DNA from: Dichotomocladium elegans
Taxonomy: Eukaryota; Mucoromycota; Mucoromycetes; Mucorales; Lichtheimiaceae
DNA: 64,000 bases
Direction: 5' to 3'
Assembly: GCA_025716815.1 (NCBI GenBank)
Contig: JAIXMN010000011.1
Location: 558,001 to 622,000 of the forward strand
Positions 12,250 to 22,997 of this stretch are shown here, in pieces (the first letter of the stretch is position 1; each line of letters opens with the position of its first letter). The position numbers and the translations under genes are program-made. A model generated the notes under the pieces. It made no database searches, was not told the DNA's origin, and saw only the letters and a program-made list of their open reading frames with translations.

Positions 12250-13037
12250 TTACATATGATCATGCCAGGTTTCGTGGAGGAATTCGTCATCAGATGAGTC
12301 ATCCGGATCTGAATCTTGGACATCCTCCTCTTCGCGTTTCTTCATGCATTTAAGACATCGTGCCTTCTCCGCGTGTCGTCGTTGATTCTTATGAGTGTTG
12401 TCAACGTGGCAACAAGTTAGAGATACTCACTCCATGCTTTCCCCATGTCTAGTTATTACCTTGGCAAATTGCTCAAGAGGTTTGGTTTTTGTACAAGTCA
12501 TGCAGGTGAGATTGACCGTCTGTTTCGCCGTGCATTGCTTGCAGACCACAGTCTTTTTCTTATTGTTCCAACCAGCAGGGGCGTAAGCTGCGCGAGTAAT
12601 CATAGCACGCCAATATTGAGATATACACATGATCAAACTTCTTCCAACGACCAAAACCTACGGTTGAACGTCGCCTAATATAAAGACACATCAGCCATGC
12701 TGCCCTTCAGATCTCAGGCACGCCTTCTGTCTAGCATTCTCACCTTCTGAACCTGGGTCTTCGAGAATGCATCGATCCGTTTCTCCTATAAAAGCGAATG
12801 GTCAGCAAGGCATCAGGCTAATCGAAAATGATTCATATCACTTGCTTGATTACAGAATACACATTTAAGGGATTTGGGAGCAGGTTGTTGATCTGTGATT
12901 TTTGCAGAGGATAAACGATCAGCAAATAATAACGACCTGCAGTAGAAAGAGATTTTACCATTCGACTTGAAAGTTCCGTGGGGGTCATTCCATGATGTCT
13001 CAAGACGGAATTTTCCAGCGGGACCTTGGCGACTCAT
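12250..13037 (-). CDS. Stc1-domain protein (RNAi-heterochromatin adaptor type)
   Basis: Six exons on the minus strand: 13037-12959, 12892-12846, 12785-12744, 12674-12662, 12587-12460 and 12387-12250, giving 148 residues. The spliced protein shows the Stc1-domain pattern of paired CxxC knuckles with FSK/FAK motifs: KCVFCNQ, then RIDAFSKTQ, then VVCKQC, LTCMTC, KPLEQFAKNQRR and RCLKC. The tail is acidic (DSDPDDSSDDEF). In fission yeast Stc1 links the RNAi effector complex to the Clr4 methyltransferase complex; the same role here is inference. The second intron starts gcaagt, and only this GC donor keeps the frame. Exon 4 is just 13 bases. The gene converges with the coiled-coil gene, 187 bases apart, and diverges from the beta-galactosidase gene. 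Confidence 0.85.
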
Positions 13038-14219
13038 TTCGTATGAACACGGAAGAAGGGGAAAAAAAGCCGGGAAGTTGGAGAATGAACCGAGTAAAGC
13101 ATTGGGGGCGTCCAGGAACCCAGTCACCTCACACAAAGGCTCATTGTTTCAGTGCGCGCTACAGGAACCCCGCTTCGCTTCTTTTTTCGACCAATGCCCG
13201 AGTGTGCTGAATCACATGATTCGATATGATCCCCAGTGAGTGAATGGGGCCGTAAACAGAACTCTTCTTTAAACTGCTCGTGCGGATGGTCGGTTCCCAT
13301 GCATCAGGACACTCACGCACACACTCAAATAAAGATGGGTGGGTGGAGGAGGGACTCCTTGCTGGTTCTCCGCATCCGATTCGGCCAAGTTCCTTTTCGA
13401 GAACGCATCTGCTTATGACCCTTTAGGGATCAAATAAATAAAAGAAGATGCTTAATTTCTCGTAGTCCCACGAAGAGCTTATCCCGAAACTCACTCGGAA
13501 CTTTTTCCAAGTTCCAGGCTTCGAATGTGCGTACGTAAAAAGAGTCGACCGCAGTAGCATGACTCAACCGGCTCGTTCAAGAATGTATACATCCGCGGAT
13601 TTAGGTCCTGGAAAATCGTCACTTTTGTGAACGTCGGCTATGGGGCACTGCAATGTTCACCCATGATAACCAGCAACTACATCTACAGAAAGACGATCAC
13701 CAGGCAGCAGAGCATCTCTCCGTCATGTATACGATAGCTTTCTCATTAGATAGGCATTCTCATAGATATACAGTCTTGCGCATGAAGGCGGGTGAGGCAG
13801 GGAAGAGGAAGAGGTATCCTGTCTATATGATGAAGCCCATAGCATCAATATCTGCGGCCTTTTTTTTTGTCCGGGAAATAGCCTCTCTTTTCTATCGAAA
13901 AACTCTCCGGGTACGACCTACCCGTGGAAAAACTTTGGCAGCCGACCCGGGAGCATTGATAATTTCGAATGCTGCACAGACGTCCTACACTCGATTCGCT
14001 CTGAACAGAGAGTCGCCGACAGTAACCTCAGCTCTAAATGGGCAGCTATAATTTTCCTTGAACCCTTCCTAATCGCACAAACTATAGGTCAGGTGGAGAG
14101 TCTGTGGCCCTGAAAGTGCAAAGCAGTTTCTCATGACGATGTTTGATTAGATAATAGTATCCCTGTATATATACAGAGAGAGAGACAGGGAGAGTCAACC
14201 TTCTTTTTCTCGATATATA
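13038..14219. promoter_or_regulatory. Divergent intergenic region between Stc1 and beta-galactosidase genes
   Basis: About 1.2 kb without a convincing gene. It contains a perfect inverted repeat at 13908-13924 (CGGGTA, five-base spacer, TACCCG), 296 bases before the beta-galactosidase ATG; such CGG-containing palindromes are typical of Zn2Cys6 regulator sites (inference). A TATA-like TATATATA lies at about 14165-14173, followed by a short GA repeat, and a CT-rich leader precedes ATG 14220. Confidence 0.5.
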
Positions 14220-17200
14220 ATGGCTCCCAAAATCTCACTGTCAAGCATCTCGCTGGCTCTGGTGGTCTTAGTATCGATTGTTGGTGCTAGCACGTCTGCT
14301 TCTGCTCCCAGACCTCTTCTATTGGACCAAAGAGATACCAATGGATTAACAGATAAAGTGACCTGGGACAACTACTCGCTGATGGTAGACGGCGAACGCC
14401 TCTTCTTGTTCTCTGGTGAATTTCATGCAAGTGCAGCCCGACATCGGACCTACAAAACATCTCTGTTTTCTAATCAAAGGATCTACATCGTATAGTATTA
14501 TCGTTTGCCCTCGCCGAGTCTCTGGCTCGACATCCTGCAAAAATACAAGGCTATTGGCATGAATGGCGTCTCATTCTACTTTAACTGGGGTTATCATTCT
14601 GCCAAGAAAGGAGTCTATGATTTTGACGGTGTCCGAGACATCACGAAGGCATTTTCTGCTGCGGAGCAAACCGATCTCCATGTTATCACTCGCAGCGGAC
14701 CCTATATAAATGCCGAAGTGGTACGTTGACTATGTACCTAACATTGGGAAAATGGAAAACTTAACCATTGCGCCCCTGACCACCCTCGACAGGATTGCGG
14801 AGGCTTTCCTGGCTGGCTAACTACAATGTACAGCATGGCTAGAAGGAATAATCCAGAAAACAACGAGAACTTTGAAGAGTGAGATTCATACTTTGAGTGT
14901 GCATACCCCCCCTTCTATGAGGTCGAGCCATATTAATTTTTTTTTGGTGCAGGTGGCTCACTCAAATAGACAAATATTTGCACCCCAATCAGATCACCGA
15001 AGGTGGGAAAATCATCCTTAATCAGATCGGTACGTACGGTTTCCTTGCATTCAAATACTCCATCATTCTTGACGTCGGTTAGCATATTAGATAATGAGTA
15101 CAGTCTTAACAGCGAACCTGCTTATCTCGAAGCGATAAAGGCCAAATTCCTCAAAGACGGGATCGTTGTGCCTTCTATTTACAACGATCCTGGACCCAAA
15201 GGACATTTTGTTCACGGGCCCGGCTCGGCAGACCTGTACGGCTGGGACAAATACCCTGCCAACTTTGACTGCAGCAATCCCATGGTGTGGCCCAACAACC
15301 GCAGCACAGACTGGCGCGACTATCACTACCGCAACAATCCCGAGCAGCCCCTCGCACTCTATGAGTTTCAGGGAGGGTCTTTTGATCCTTGGGGTGGTCC
15401 TGGCTACGAGGCCTGTCGGACGATGGTTGACGAGCGCTTTGCAAAGGTGTTTTACAAGAATAACTACGCCCAGGGCGCGACCATCCAGAATTTGTACATG
15501 GCCTACGGTGGCACTTCCTGGGGAGGACTCGCCAAGCCAAGCGTATATACATCATACGATTACGGGTCTCCTATCTCTGAACCTGGCCTGATGACCAGCA
15601 AGGCATATGAAATCAAGCTGCAGGGTAATATATGTGAGGGAAACGTGAGACTTTGGTAATGCAAAATATATGTAATCAACCAATGCAGGTACATTCATCC
15701 ATACGGTCAAACCTTTCTGGACCACCTCTAACTTCACGGTCGTGAATGACAACAGCGAGATCATTCTCGTCGATGGACTCAAGGACGTCAACTCGGACAC
15801 CAAATTCTACATTGCCCAGCACTGGAACACGCCTAGCAATGGACTAGATGAGTAAGTAAGCGGGTGCAAGCGCTCGACCTACCTATACTGGCTTTACTGA
15901 CAATCGCTCGAAGATTTCATATCACCGTGGATACCACGGACGGTACCTTTGAGATCCCTCAAAGCGGCAAACTAGTCCTTAACGGTCGTGATGCCAAGAT
16001 CCTCACTGCGGACTATGCCTTCAACTCCCAGCATCTTGTCTACAGCACAAGCGAGATTTTCACCCATCAGGACATGGGCTCCCACGACGCAATAGTGGTG
16101 TACGGCTACGAAGGAGAGGACGGTGAATTTGTAAGCCGGGTCAAAAACAACAGCAGCGGCAGGAAGATCAAGGTGAAGTCTACAGACAAAAGTGTGCAAC
16201 ATACAGTTGATGCACATGGGTTGTTACGGATTAATTACCGGCACCCGAACGGCACGACACCTATCTATATCAGCGGAACAGGCACCAAGGACCTTCTCGT
16301 ACTAGTTTCGGGCTATGAAAGCGCCCAGCGATGGTGGGCACCCGTTGTCGACGACGCGACTGGTCAGCGCGTGCTGATTCAAGGACCTTATCTCGTTCGC
16401 AGCGCCTCTGTCTCTGGCAACACTGTCCACTTCAAGGGCGACATTGACGAAACCACCGCTATCGAAGTCGTCGTTCCGACAACGGTAAAACGTTTTACCT
16501 GGAACGGCAGGGACCTCAAGTTAAAACCAAACGACTATGGTACCTGGACCGGCTCTCTGACGTTCATCGAACCGGAAATGACCATACCTGACCTGGGTGA
16601 GGTTGAATGGAACTACAGCGAAGCTTCTCCCGAGATTCAGCCAGATTTTGATCATTCGAACTGGATCACTGCTACAAAGCAAAAGACAAACTCAATCACA
16701 CTCCCGCAAAGTTGGCCCATTCTCTACGCGGACGATTATGGTACATAGAGGATGAGAGGGTCGGGGAGAATGATGGTTCAATTCCACGGTCTCATTTGCT
16801 CGGCTACTAGGCTTCCACACTGGCTGCATTTGGTTCCGTGGCACCTTCAACGGCTCTTCACAAATCACTGGATTTAACCTTACAGCTGTCTCCGGTGCCG
16901 CCTCGGCATGGGTCGTCTGGCTAAACGGCGAATATCTCGGTGGCTTTGACGTTGGAAATCAGGCGTTCACTAACCTAAACGGCACACTTCTCAAAGCCGA
17001 AGGTGAGAATGTTATCTCCCTGTTGCTCTGGACGACGGGTCACGAGGATGACTTTAGTTCAGACGACGGCTTCAAGGCCGCCCGCGGCTTCAGCTTCGCC
17101 ACGCTCCTTGGTCCCTTGAACCAGACGCTCTGGTCTATCGACTGGAAGATTCAAGGGAACCTTGGCGGCGAAGACCTCGCCGATCCTGTTCGTGGTCCAT

Positions 17201-17738
17201 ATAATGAGGGTGGTCTTTACGGTGAGCGCATGGGCTGGCATCTGCCTGACTTCCCGGACAACGACTGGGAGACCACCCGCATCCCGGAGTCGCAAAGCCG
17301 CACCGGCGTGTCCTGGTACCGCACCACCGTGGACGTTCATATCCCAACGGGTTATGAGGTTCCTATTAGCATCAACATTGAGGACACAACAAAGGCGCGA
17401 TACCGCGCATTAATCTTTGTCAATGGATGGCAGTTTGGTCGTTATGGTATAGTGGTGGGGCGCAAGGTTTGGAAATCAAGCAAGTTATTCACCCTCTTTC
17501 GATCGCTATTACTGTAGCCAATGATCTAGGACCCCAAACGCAGTTCTATATTCCTGCAGGTATCTTGAACACGCAAGGGAAAAATACATTGGCAGTGGCC
17601 GTAGTCCCTCTTGACAAGAATGCGACACTCGGAAAAATAACTATGACGCCCTACAAGGTCCTTGAATCAGCTATTCCACCCGTTGAGCTTGTCATGTCCC
17701 CCGGCTATAGCGTACGTGATATTGGAATTTCAAAATAA
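14220..17738 (+). CDS. Secreted beta-galactosidase, glycoside hydrolase family 35
   Basis: Nine exons: 14220-14426, 14496-14720, 14793-14878, 14953-15029, 15091-15624, 15689-15851, 15914-16740, 16811-17446 and 17518-17738, giving about 991 residues, the usual length for fungal LacA-type enzymes. A hydrophobic signal peptide (LALVVLVSIVGAS) opens the protein. The GH35 core follows: SGEFH|YYRLP across intron 1, RSGPYINAE, DCGGFPGWLT, the acid/base Glu in DNEY (about residue 201), the nucleophile Glu in YEFQGGSFDPWGG (about 290) and MAYGGTSWGG. The beta-gal accessory and jelly-roll domains follow (GFHTGCIWFRG, GVSWYRTTVDV, GWQFGRY). N-glycosylation sequons are frequent. It hydrolyses terminal beta-galactosides outside the cell. 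Intron 1 starts gcaagt and is fixed by the GEFH-Y/W-RLP family motif. Confidence 0.96.
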
Positions 17739-17989
17739 ATAAAAAAAATTGGCCATATGCGGGCAGCCTTGTCGGCGAATGAAAATAATGGGGGGAGGCC
17801 CTGGGAAAATGGTGTATATCTTCACGTCCCCAGTGCGCAGGCATTGTTTCAGCCCTTTTTTCGTCCTTTTGAAGAAGGTATGTGATATCCATCCATCCAT
17901 CCATCCATCCATCCATGGAGTAGTATCCATAGGATCCTGTATACAATTCGGCTCGTTTTCTTATATTCTTTGATTGAATAGTAACCACC
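17739..17989 (+). promoter_or_regulatory. Compact promoter region of the EF-1alpha gene
   Basis: Only 251 bases separate the beta-galactosidase stop from the EF-1alpha start. The stretch holds a run of seven CCAT units at about 17888-17916, CT-rich tracts (CAGCCCTTTTTTCGTCC) and a good start context (accaccATGG). All terminator and promoter functions for two genes must fit here. Confidence 0.6.
17888..17916. repeat. (CCAT)n tetranucleotide repeat
   Basis: Seven consecutive CCAT units lie about 75 bases before the EF-1alpha start codon. Confidence 0.9.
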
Positions 17990-19423
17990 ATGGGTAAGGA
18001 AAAGACTCACGTTAACGTTGTCGTCATTGGTCACGTCGATTCTGTAAGTAATCCTCGTAGTCCGTGAAAATTTGAATGATGTACTCACTCTTTCCTACAG
18101 GGCAAGTCCACCACCACTGGTCACTTGATCTACAAGTGCGGTGGTATCGACAAGCGTACCATTGAGAAGTTCGAGAAGGAAGCTGCCGAACTCGGTAAGG
18201 GTTCCTTCAAGTACGCCTGGGTTCTTGACAAGCTCAAGGCCGAGCGTGAGCGTGGTATCACCATCGATATCGCCTTGTGGAAGTTCGAGACTCCCAAGTA
18301 CTTCGTCACTGTCATTGATGCCCCCGGCCATCGTGATTTCATCAAGAACATGATTACCGGTACCTCCCAGGCCGATTGCGGTATCCTCATCATCGCTGCC
18401 GGTACTGGTGAGTTCGAGGCTGGTATCTCCAAGGATGGTCAGACCCGTGAGCACGCTCTTCTTGCTTTCACCCTTGGTGTCCGCCAGTTGATCGTTGCCA
18501 TCAACAAGATGGACTCGACCAAGTACTCCGAGGCCCGTTACAACGAAATCGTCAAGGAAGTCTCTGGCTTCATCAAGAAGATCGGTTTCAACCCCAAGTC
18601 TGTTCCCTTCGTCCCCATCTCTGGCTGGAACGGTGATAACATGTTGGAGGAGTCCTCCAACATGCCCTGGTTCAAGGGATGGAACAAGGAGACCAAGGCT
18701 GGTTCCAAGACTGGCAAGACTCTTCTTGAGGCTATCGATGCCATTGAGCCCCCTGTCCGTCCCTCGGACAAGCCCCTCCGTCTTCCCCTCCAGGATGTCT
18801 ACAAGATCGGTGGTATTGGTACCGTCCCTGTCGGTCGTGTCGAGACTGGTGTCATCAAGGCTGGTATGATCGTTACCTTCGCCCCTGCCAACGTCACCAC
18901 TGAAGTCAAGTCCGTCGAAATGCACCACGAGCAGCTCGCTGAGGGTGTTCCCGGTGACAACGTTGGTTTCAACGTCAAGAACGTTTCCGTCAAGGATATC
19001 CGCCGTGGTAACGTCTGCTCTGACTCCAAGAACGACCCCGCCAAGGAGGCTGGCTCTTTCACCGCCCAGGTCATCGTGTTGAACCACCCTGGTCAGATCG
19101 GCGCTGGCTACTCCCCTGTCTTGGATTGCCACACCGCTCACATTGCCTGCAAGTTCGCTGAGCTTCTCGAGAAGATCGATCGTCGTTCCGGTAAGAAGCT
19201 TGAGGACTCTCCCAAGTTCATCAAGTCCGGTGACTCCGCCATCGTCAAGATGATTCCCTCCAAGCCCATGTGCGTTGAGTCCTACACCGAGTACCCCCCT
19301 CTTGGTCGTTTCGCCGTCCGTGATATGCGCCAGACCGTTGCTGTCGGTGTCATCAAGTCCGTTGAGAAGGTTGAGAAGGGTGGCAAGGTCACCAAGGCTG
19401 CCCAGAAGGCCGGCAAGAAATAA
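17990..19423 (+). CDS. tef1: Translation elongation factor EF-1alpha (eEF1A)
   Basis: Two exons, 17990-18043 and 18101-19423, give 458 residues, the standard fungal length. The protein delivers aminoacyl-tRNA to the ribosome as a GTPase. Visible motifs are the P-loop GHVDSGKST, which the single intron splits between Ser and Gly, [12 protein letters not shown] and the C-terminal domain ending in KAAQKAGKK. The coding sequence has strong codon bias towards C-ending codons (GGTAAG, GTCACC, AAGGCC), unlike its neighbours, as expected of a highly expressed gene. This bias also creates a long spurious open frame on the other strand. Confidence 0.98.
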
Positions 19424-20570
19424 GCATGCCCTGTCTATTATATATAAATATATATACAAATCGTGCTTAAAAAGAGCTAGTATTCTGCTTCTTTTGTTCG
19501 AATCAAATAAAAAACAAAAATACCCCGATGGTGGGTAAAGAAAAGAGGACTGTATAGATGAGATGTGTCTGAGGGAAGTAAATCGCCCTGACAATTTGAA
19601 ATATCAATCCGGACAAAAACCTATTCACACCCTCGAAAATAGAGAGTTAAAAACTTTGAAGGGTCTACTCTGGATATTTTCCAAGATAAAAAATTTCGTG
19701 AATGACATAAAACAATGTCAAAATAATGACGCATAGAATCGCATAAAGTTTTCGTGTCAATTGGTAAAATGATTTCGGGATCCACGGATTGGAACACGTT
19801 AGACAACAAAAAACACCACCTCTTCCCGATATCCTTTAACTTACCTCCAAGAGCAGTACGTATGTCTTGGTGATAACCAGGACGGAAGATATGGAGGAGG
19901 CTAGCAGCGAAAGGGGGGAGGGACCAGTGGCGGCAGCGAAAAGGTGCAGAAGGAGCGGAAGGGATGTCCCGGATCTCCTCTTTTCATAGCTCATCAAGCA
20001 CTGGTACGGTTGGTTAATCTACAAAGAACAGCGGATGTTAGATTGCAATAAAAGAATCATAGTGATCATACCGAATAAGACCATGAAAGCGAGGGTCAGG
20101 ATGTAGTTGATGAAGAAAGCGGATTGCTCAACTGTCCATTATTTATAGGAAATCAAGGATCATCCTATAGTCCTTTTGATACACGACTTTCATCACTTAG
20201 TGATGCTTTAAGTGGTATAGAGCTTGAAACGCCTCGTTATGGGCCTTTCCATTTCCGCGGCGGAAAAAATTCAATGCAGAGGATAATAAAATTTCAGAAA
20301 CATTGCCAAACTCGCCAAAAAGCAAAGGGTGTATTAACATGAAGCATTGACCTTACGGATTATGAAGGCTCATCAGCCATGAAGACAGACATGGTTTGAA
20401 AAATCTGAAACACAACGTTTCTAAAATTTGGTTAACACAATCGTTGGAGATGGTCCTTAAATACCGATACTTTGTACCCCTTCAACATCTACAGCTACTT
20501 ACAACTCACATTCAAAAAGTAGCAATGGTTAGATATCAGAAACCGAAATATTGAGTTATCCAGTACAGAC
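19424..20570. other. Intergenic region, A/T-rich, no gene seen
   Basis: 3' flank of the EF-1alpha gene (TATATATAAATATATATAC at about 19439-19457) running into sequence next to the decayed transposon. A short plus-strand frame at 20124-20342 has no recognised features. One end of the transposon may lie here, but I could not identify a terminal inverted repeat. Confidence 0.4.
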
Positions 20571-21014
20571 ATGTCTTCACCCGCTACATCAACTATGAGT
20601 ATCTCCAGCATTCGCGATGCCGGTGATCGGGATCCTTTCGGTTTAAGTGTAGTATTCAAACCATCGGCTGGCGAAAAGAGCACCGTGAGCGGTTACTTGA
20701 GAGAGACGGGATAAACGACGGCGTGGGCGATTCCGTGGCCAGTTTAATAAAGGTAGCTAGATGCAAATGTCAAATGATCTTTATGAGATAGGCCAAGGTT
20801 CCCTCGGTGGTGGTGATGCATTGCTATGAGCTTTTCAAGACTGTTCCCAGGTGGAGTAGCCAGTTGCAAATGCGCTCTGCGAAGGCGAGCGAGCGTTGCC
20901 TGCGTAGAGGTTGTTGCCGTTCCGGCGACACTCTCTGAAGAGGACGTCACTTTTGAAGACAATGAGGTCATAAAAAAATTCCTCACTCGTAGGAACGAAG
21001 TCGACAAAGAATAA
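20571..21014 (+). pseudogene. Second, companion gene of the Harbinger-like element, broken
   Basis: It starts with ATG at 20571 (MSSPATSTMSISSIRDAGDR). A frameshift near 20685 leads to RERLLERDGINDGVGDSVAS, and an intron-like gap (gtagct...gccaag, about 20751-20796) leads to VPSVVVMHCYELFKTVPRWS. After another frame change it ends in SEEDVTFEDNEVIKKFLTRR. The text is coding-like throughout but cannot be read in one frame. Its position, tail to tail with the transposase, suggests the accessory protein of the element; that assignment is inference. Confidence 0.5.
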
Positions 21015-21030
21015 ACCCTTTTTTTTTTTA

Positions 21031-22588
21031 GTTTTTGAAGCTCCAGATGTGCTAGACAAGGTCTTGTTGTAGATCATAATGAGCATTTACGGACATCCCA
21101 GATGGACGCATGTCTGGCAAGGAATTCTGTGTATTCCTCCGTGAATTCGCGAGAAAGGACTTGGTTTTCTGGGTGGGAAGCGGAGGGGGTTACTGGGAGC
21201 GGTCGCAACGAAGTTACTGCTGCCATCATTGCCTTTCTGCGTCTCAGCCGAATTGTGTTCATCTTCATAATCATATTATGCAGGATAATGCATGCTTTTA
21301 TGAATGCGATGATATCATTTCTGAACCAGCCCCGGGCAGAGTATTAGAGGATCAACCACCGAGCTTGCAGCACGCCAAAGACCCGTTCCACATCCTCGCG
21401 GGATGCTTCCTGCATCTGCTTGAGGACCTTTGAGAAATAGGTTTGTAGCTAGACAATGAGAGCCTTATAAGTCAACCGGACCTTCACGCTCCTCTTCTCG
21501 CAAAGGTAGTACCCATCGTCTTCCCTCTCGCCTTTGACGTAATATTCGATTGGAGGGGTGCGCCCAGCAGCAAGATCCGAGAACAGCTCATACCTATAAA
21601 AAACATTGATGTCGTCCAATGAACCATGGAGGCTGAAGAAGGCATGCCAGATCCAAGTGTCCTTGGAAGCTACTGCCTCCAGGATCAATGTTGAGACATT
21701 GGACCGGCCCTTGATGTAGCAGTAGCTCCAGTGAAGAGTCATCATTGACTGACGACCAAGATTCTAAAAGAATAGCGATCACGATCAAGACCGCATCTCC
21801 GGCGACGATATTATCTGCCACATTTATTTTATCTGTAAGACAATCTTACGACAGGTCAGGAAAAAAGATCTTGTTTGTAGTTTGTCGTTCTCTTAATTAT
21901 ATGTATTGAACATACGCCTTTCGCAGATCCTTTATATCTACCACTATTATTACCCCGCTAATGCTTACTATATAAACAAGTGTGCACTCCGTATGACTTC
22001 GGGCATCCCCGCGTTGTATTATTATAATCATCGTTCTTCTCGCCGCGTTTATGCTCCCTCCACGCTGTATATCGGACGCTCTTCGTAAGTGCTCGCACAA
22101 TAGTCCTTGCACTGTTACACTTGCACTGGCCATGCCATGGCCTTGAGCAGTTCTTCCACCAACCAGTACATGCAGTTTAGGGATCGTAGCATTCCTAGGA
22201 ACCCACGTTTTTTTCGTTCTCGCTTGGAAGCCGGGCGATATACTCGGCATTTGGAGATCGCAAACGCTCGTCTCCGAAAGCGTTCAATCACGGTAGACCT
22301 GAGGCGCTAGATGCGCTCCCGTGCTGCCCGACTCGCCCCATACGGACATATTCATCCAGAGTCTGCACAGGCACCATATGCCATCGTGTGGAACGCTGCC
22401 AAAGCGCGTCGACTCTGTCGAGAAACCAAGCCTTGCGCTGCGTCGCGCTTCTGGACAAAGTATTCATCCACGCGGACAACGCTGCAGACACCACACCGGA
22501 GGAACTCTTGGCTCATCCGGAAGCGGCGTCTAAACAAGTCACCAGGATACACCGATTCCCGGGGGGGTGGTAGAGGCGAGGTAGTCAA
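21031..22588 (-). pseudogene. PIF/Harbinger-type (DDE_Tnp_4-like) transposase pseudogene
   Basis: Read on the minus strand with frame changes, the order of conserved blocks matches the family: YPGDLFRRRFRMS and VDEYFVQKRDAA (22588-22352), DEYVRMG (about 22330), GFLGMLRSLNCMYW (about 22190), then after an interruption ILEAVASKDTWIWHAFF with GSLDDIN (21745-21450), QEASREDVERVFGVLQARW (about 21430-21350), ACIILHNMI, EYTEFLARHASI and finally HYDLQQDL...HIWSFKN near 21031. Family knowledge: the motifs around LEAVAS-DLWIWHAFFG and E-DVERAFGVLQ carry the catalytic acids. Frameshifts, in-frame stops and an insertion make it non-functional. Confidence 0.8.
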
Positions 22589-22997
22589 GGTGTAGGCGCT
22601 CAGCGACTTTGAGCCGGCTGCGGTTTGATCGTACGCATTCTGGTTGTACGCCTAACTGTATCTGTGCCACACTTGCAAACCATCCCCACCCCCACCCCTG
22701 AGGCGGAGATCTCAGGGTCTTTACTCTTCCTTCTCTTCGTCTTTTATGCGAAGGAATTTGTTGGAGTGCTTGAAAAAAAAAAGATGCAAGAGCGTTACGA
22801 GGGATGCTCGTTGCGTGTGTGTGTGTGTGCGAAACGATAAAACACAGGAACACAATGGGGCATATTTGAAGTCCAGCTTTGGAGAGTCTGCTTTAGAGAG
22901 TCCGCTGTGAAAGAAGAACTCAAATTAAATTGCTAAATCTAATTTTTGAGAATGCATTGTGCAAGTACGAGTGGGCTTTAATTTGGGGAGAATGCAA
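22589..22997. other. Intergenic, no gene seen
   Basis: About 400 bases between the transposase 5' end and the stop of the small secreted protein gene. It contains a (GT)n run at about 22814-22829 and purine-rich sequence. It may include the transposon end. Confidence 0.4.

Larger units (their letters stand above)
20571..22588. mobile_element. Decayed PIF/Harbinger-like DNA transposon with two convergent genes
   Basis: The element contains a broken minus-strand transposase (about 22588-21031) and a broken plus-strand second gene (about 20571-21014) that end tail to tail about 16 bases apart. Two-gene organisation, a DDE transposase plus a smaller companion protein, is typical of PIF/Harbinger elements. 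Both genes have frameshifts and stops, and about 350 bases (roughly 21746-22105) interrupt the transposase. Terminal inverted repeats and target duplications were not identified, so the true ends may lie further out. Confidence 0.75.

Noticed and set aside
13653..14051. 132-codon plus-strand frame starting with ATG in the beta-galactosidase promoter
   Set aside because: No domain, signal or splice context; it runs through a T homopolymer and the inverted repeat and most likely arose by chance.
18095..19594. 499-codon open frame on the minus strand opposite EF-1alpha
   Set aside because: It is an antisense shadow caused by the strong codon bias of the EF-1alpha gene; it is Leu/Gly/Asp-rich with no domain.
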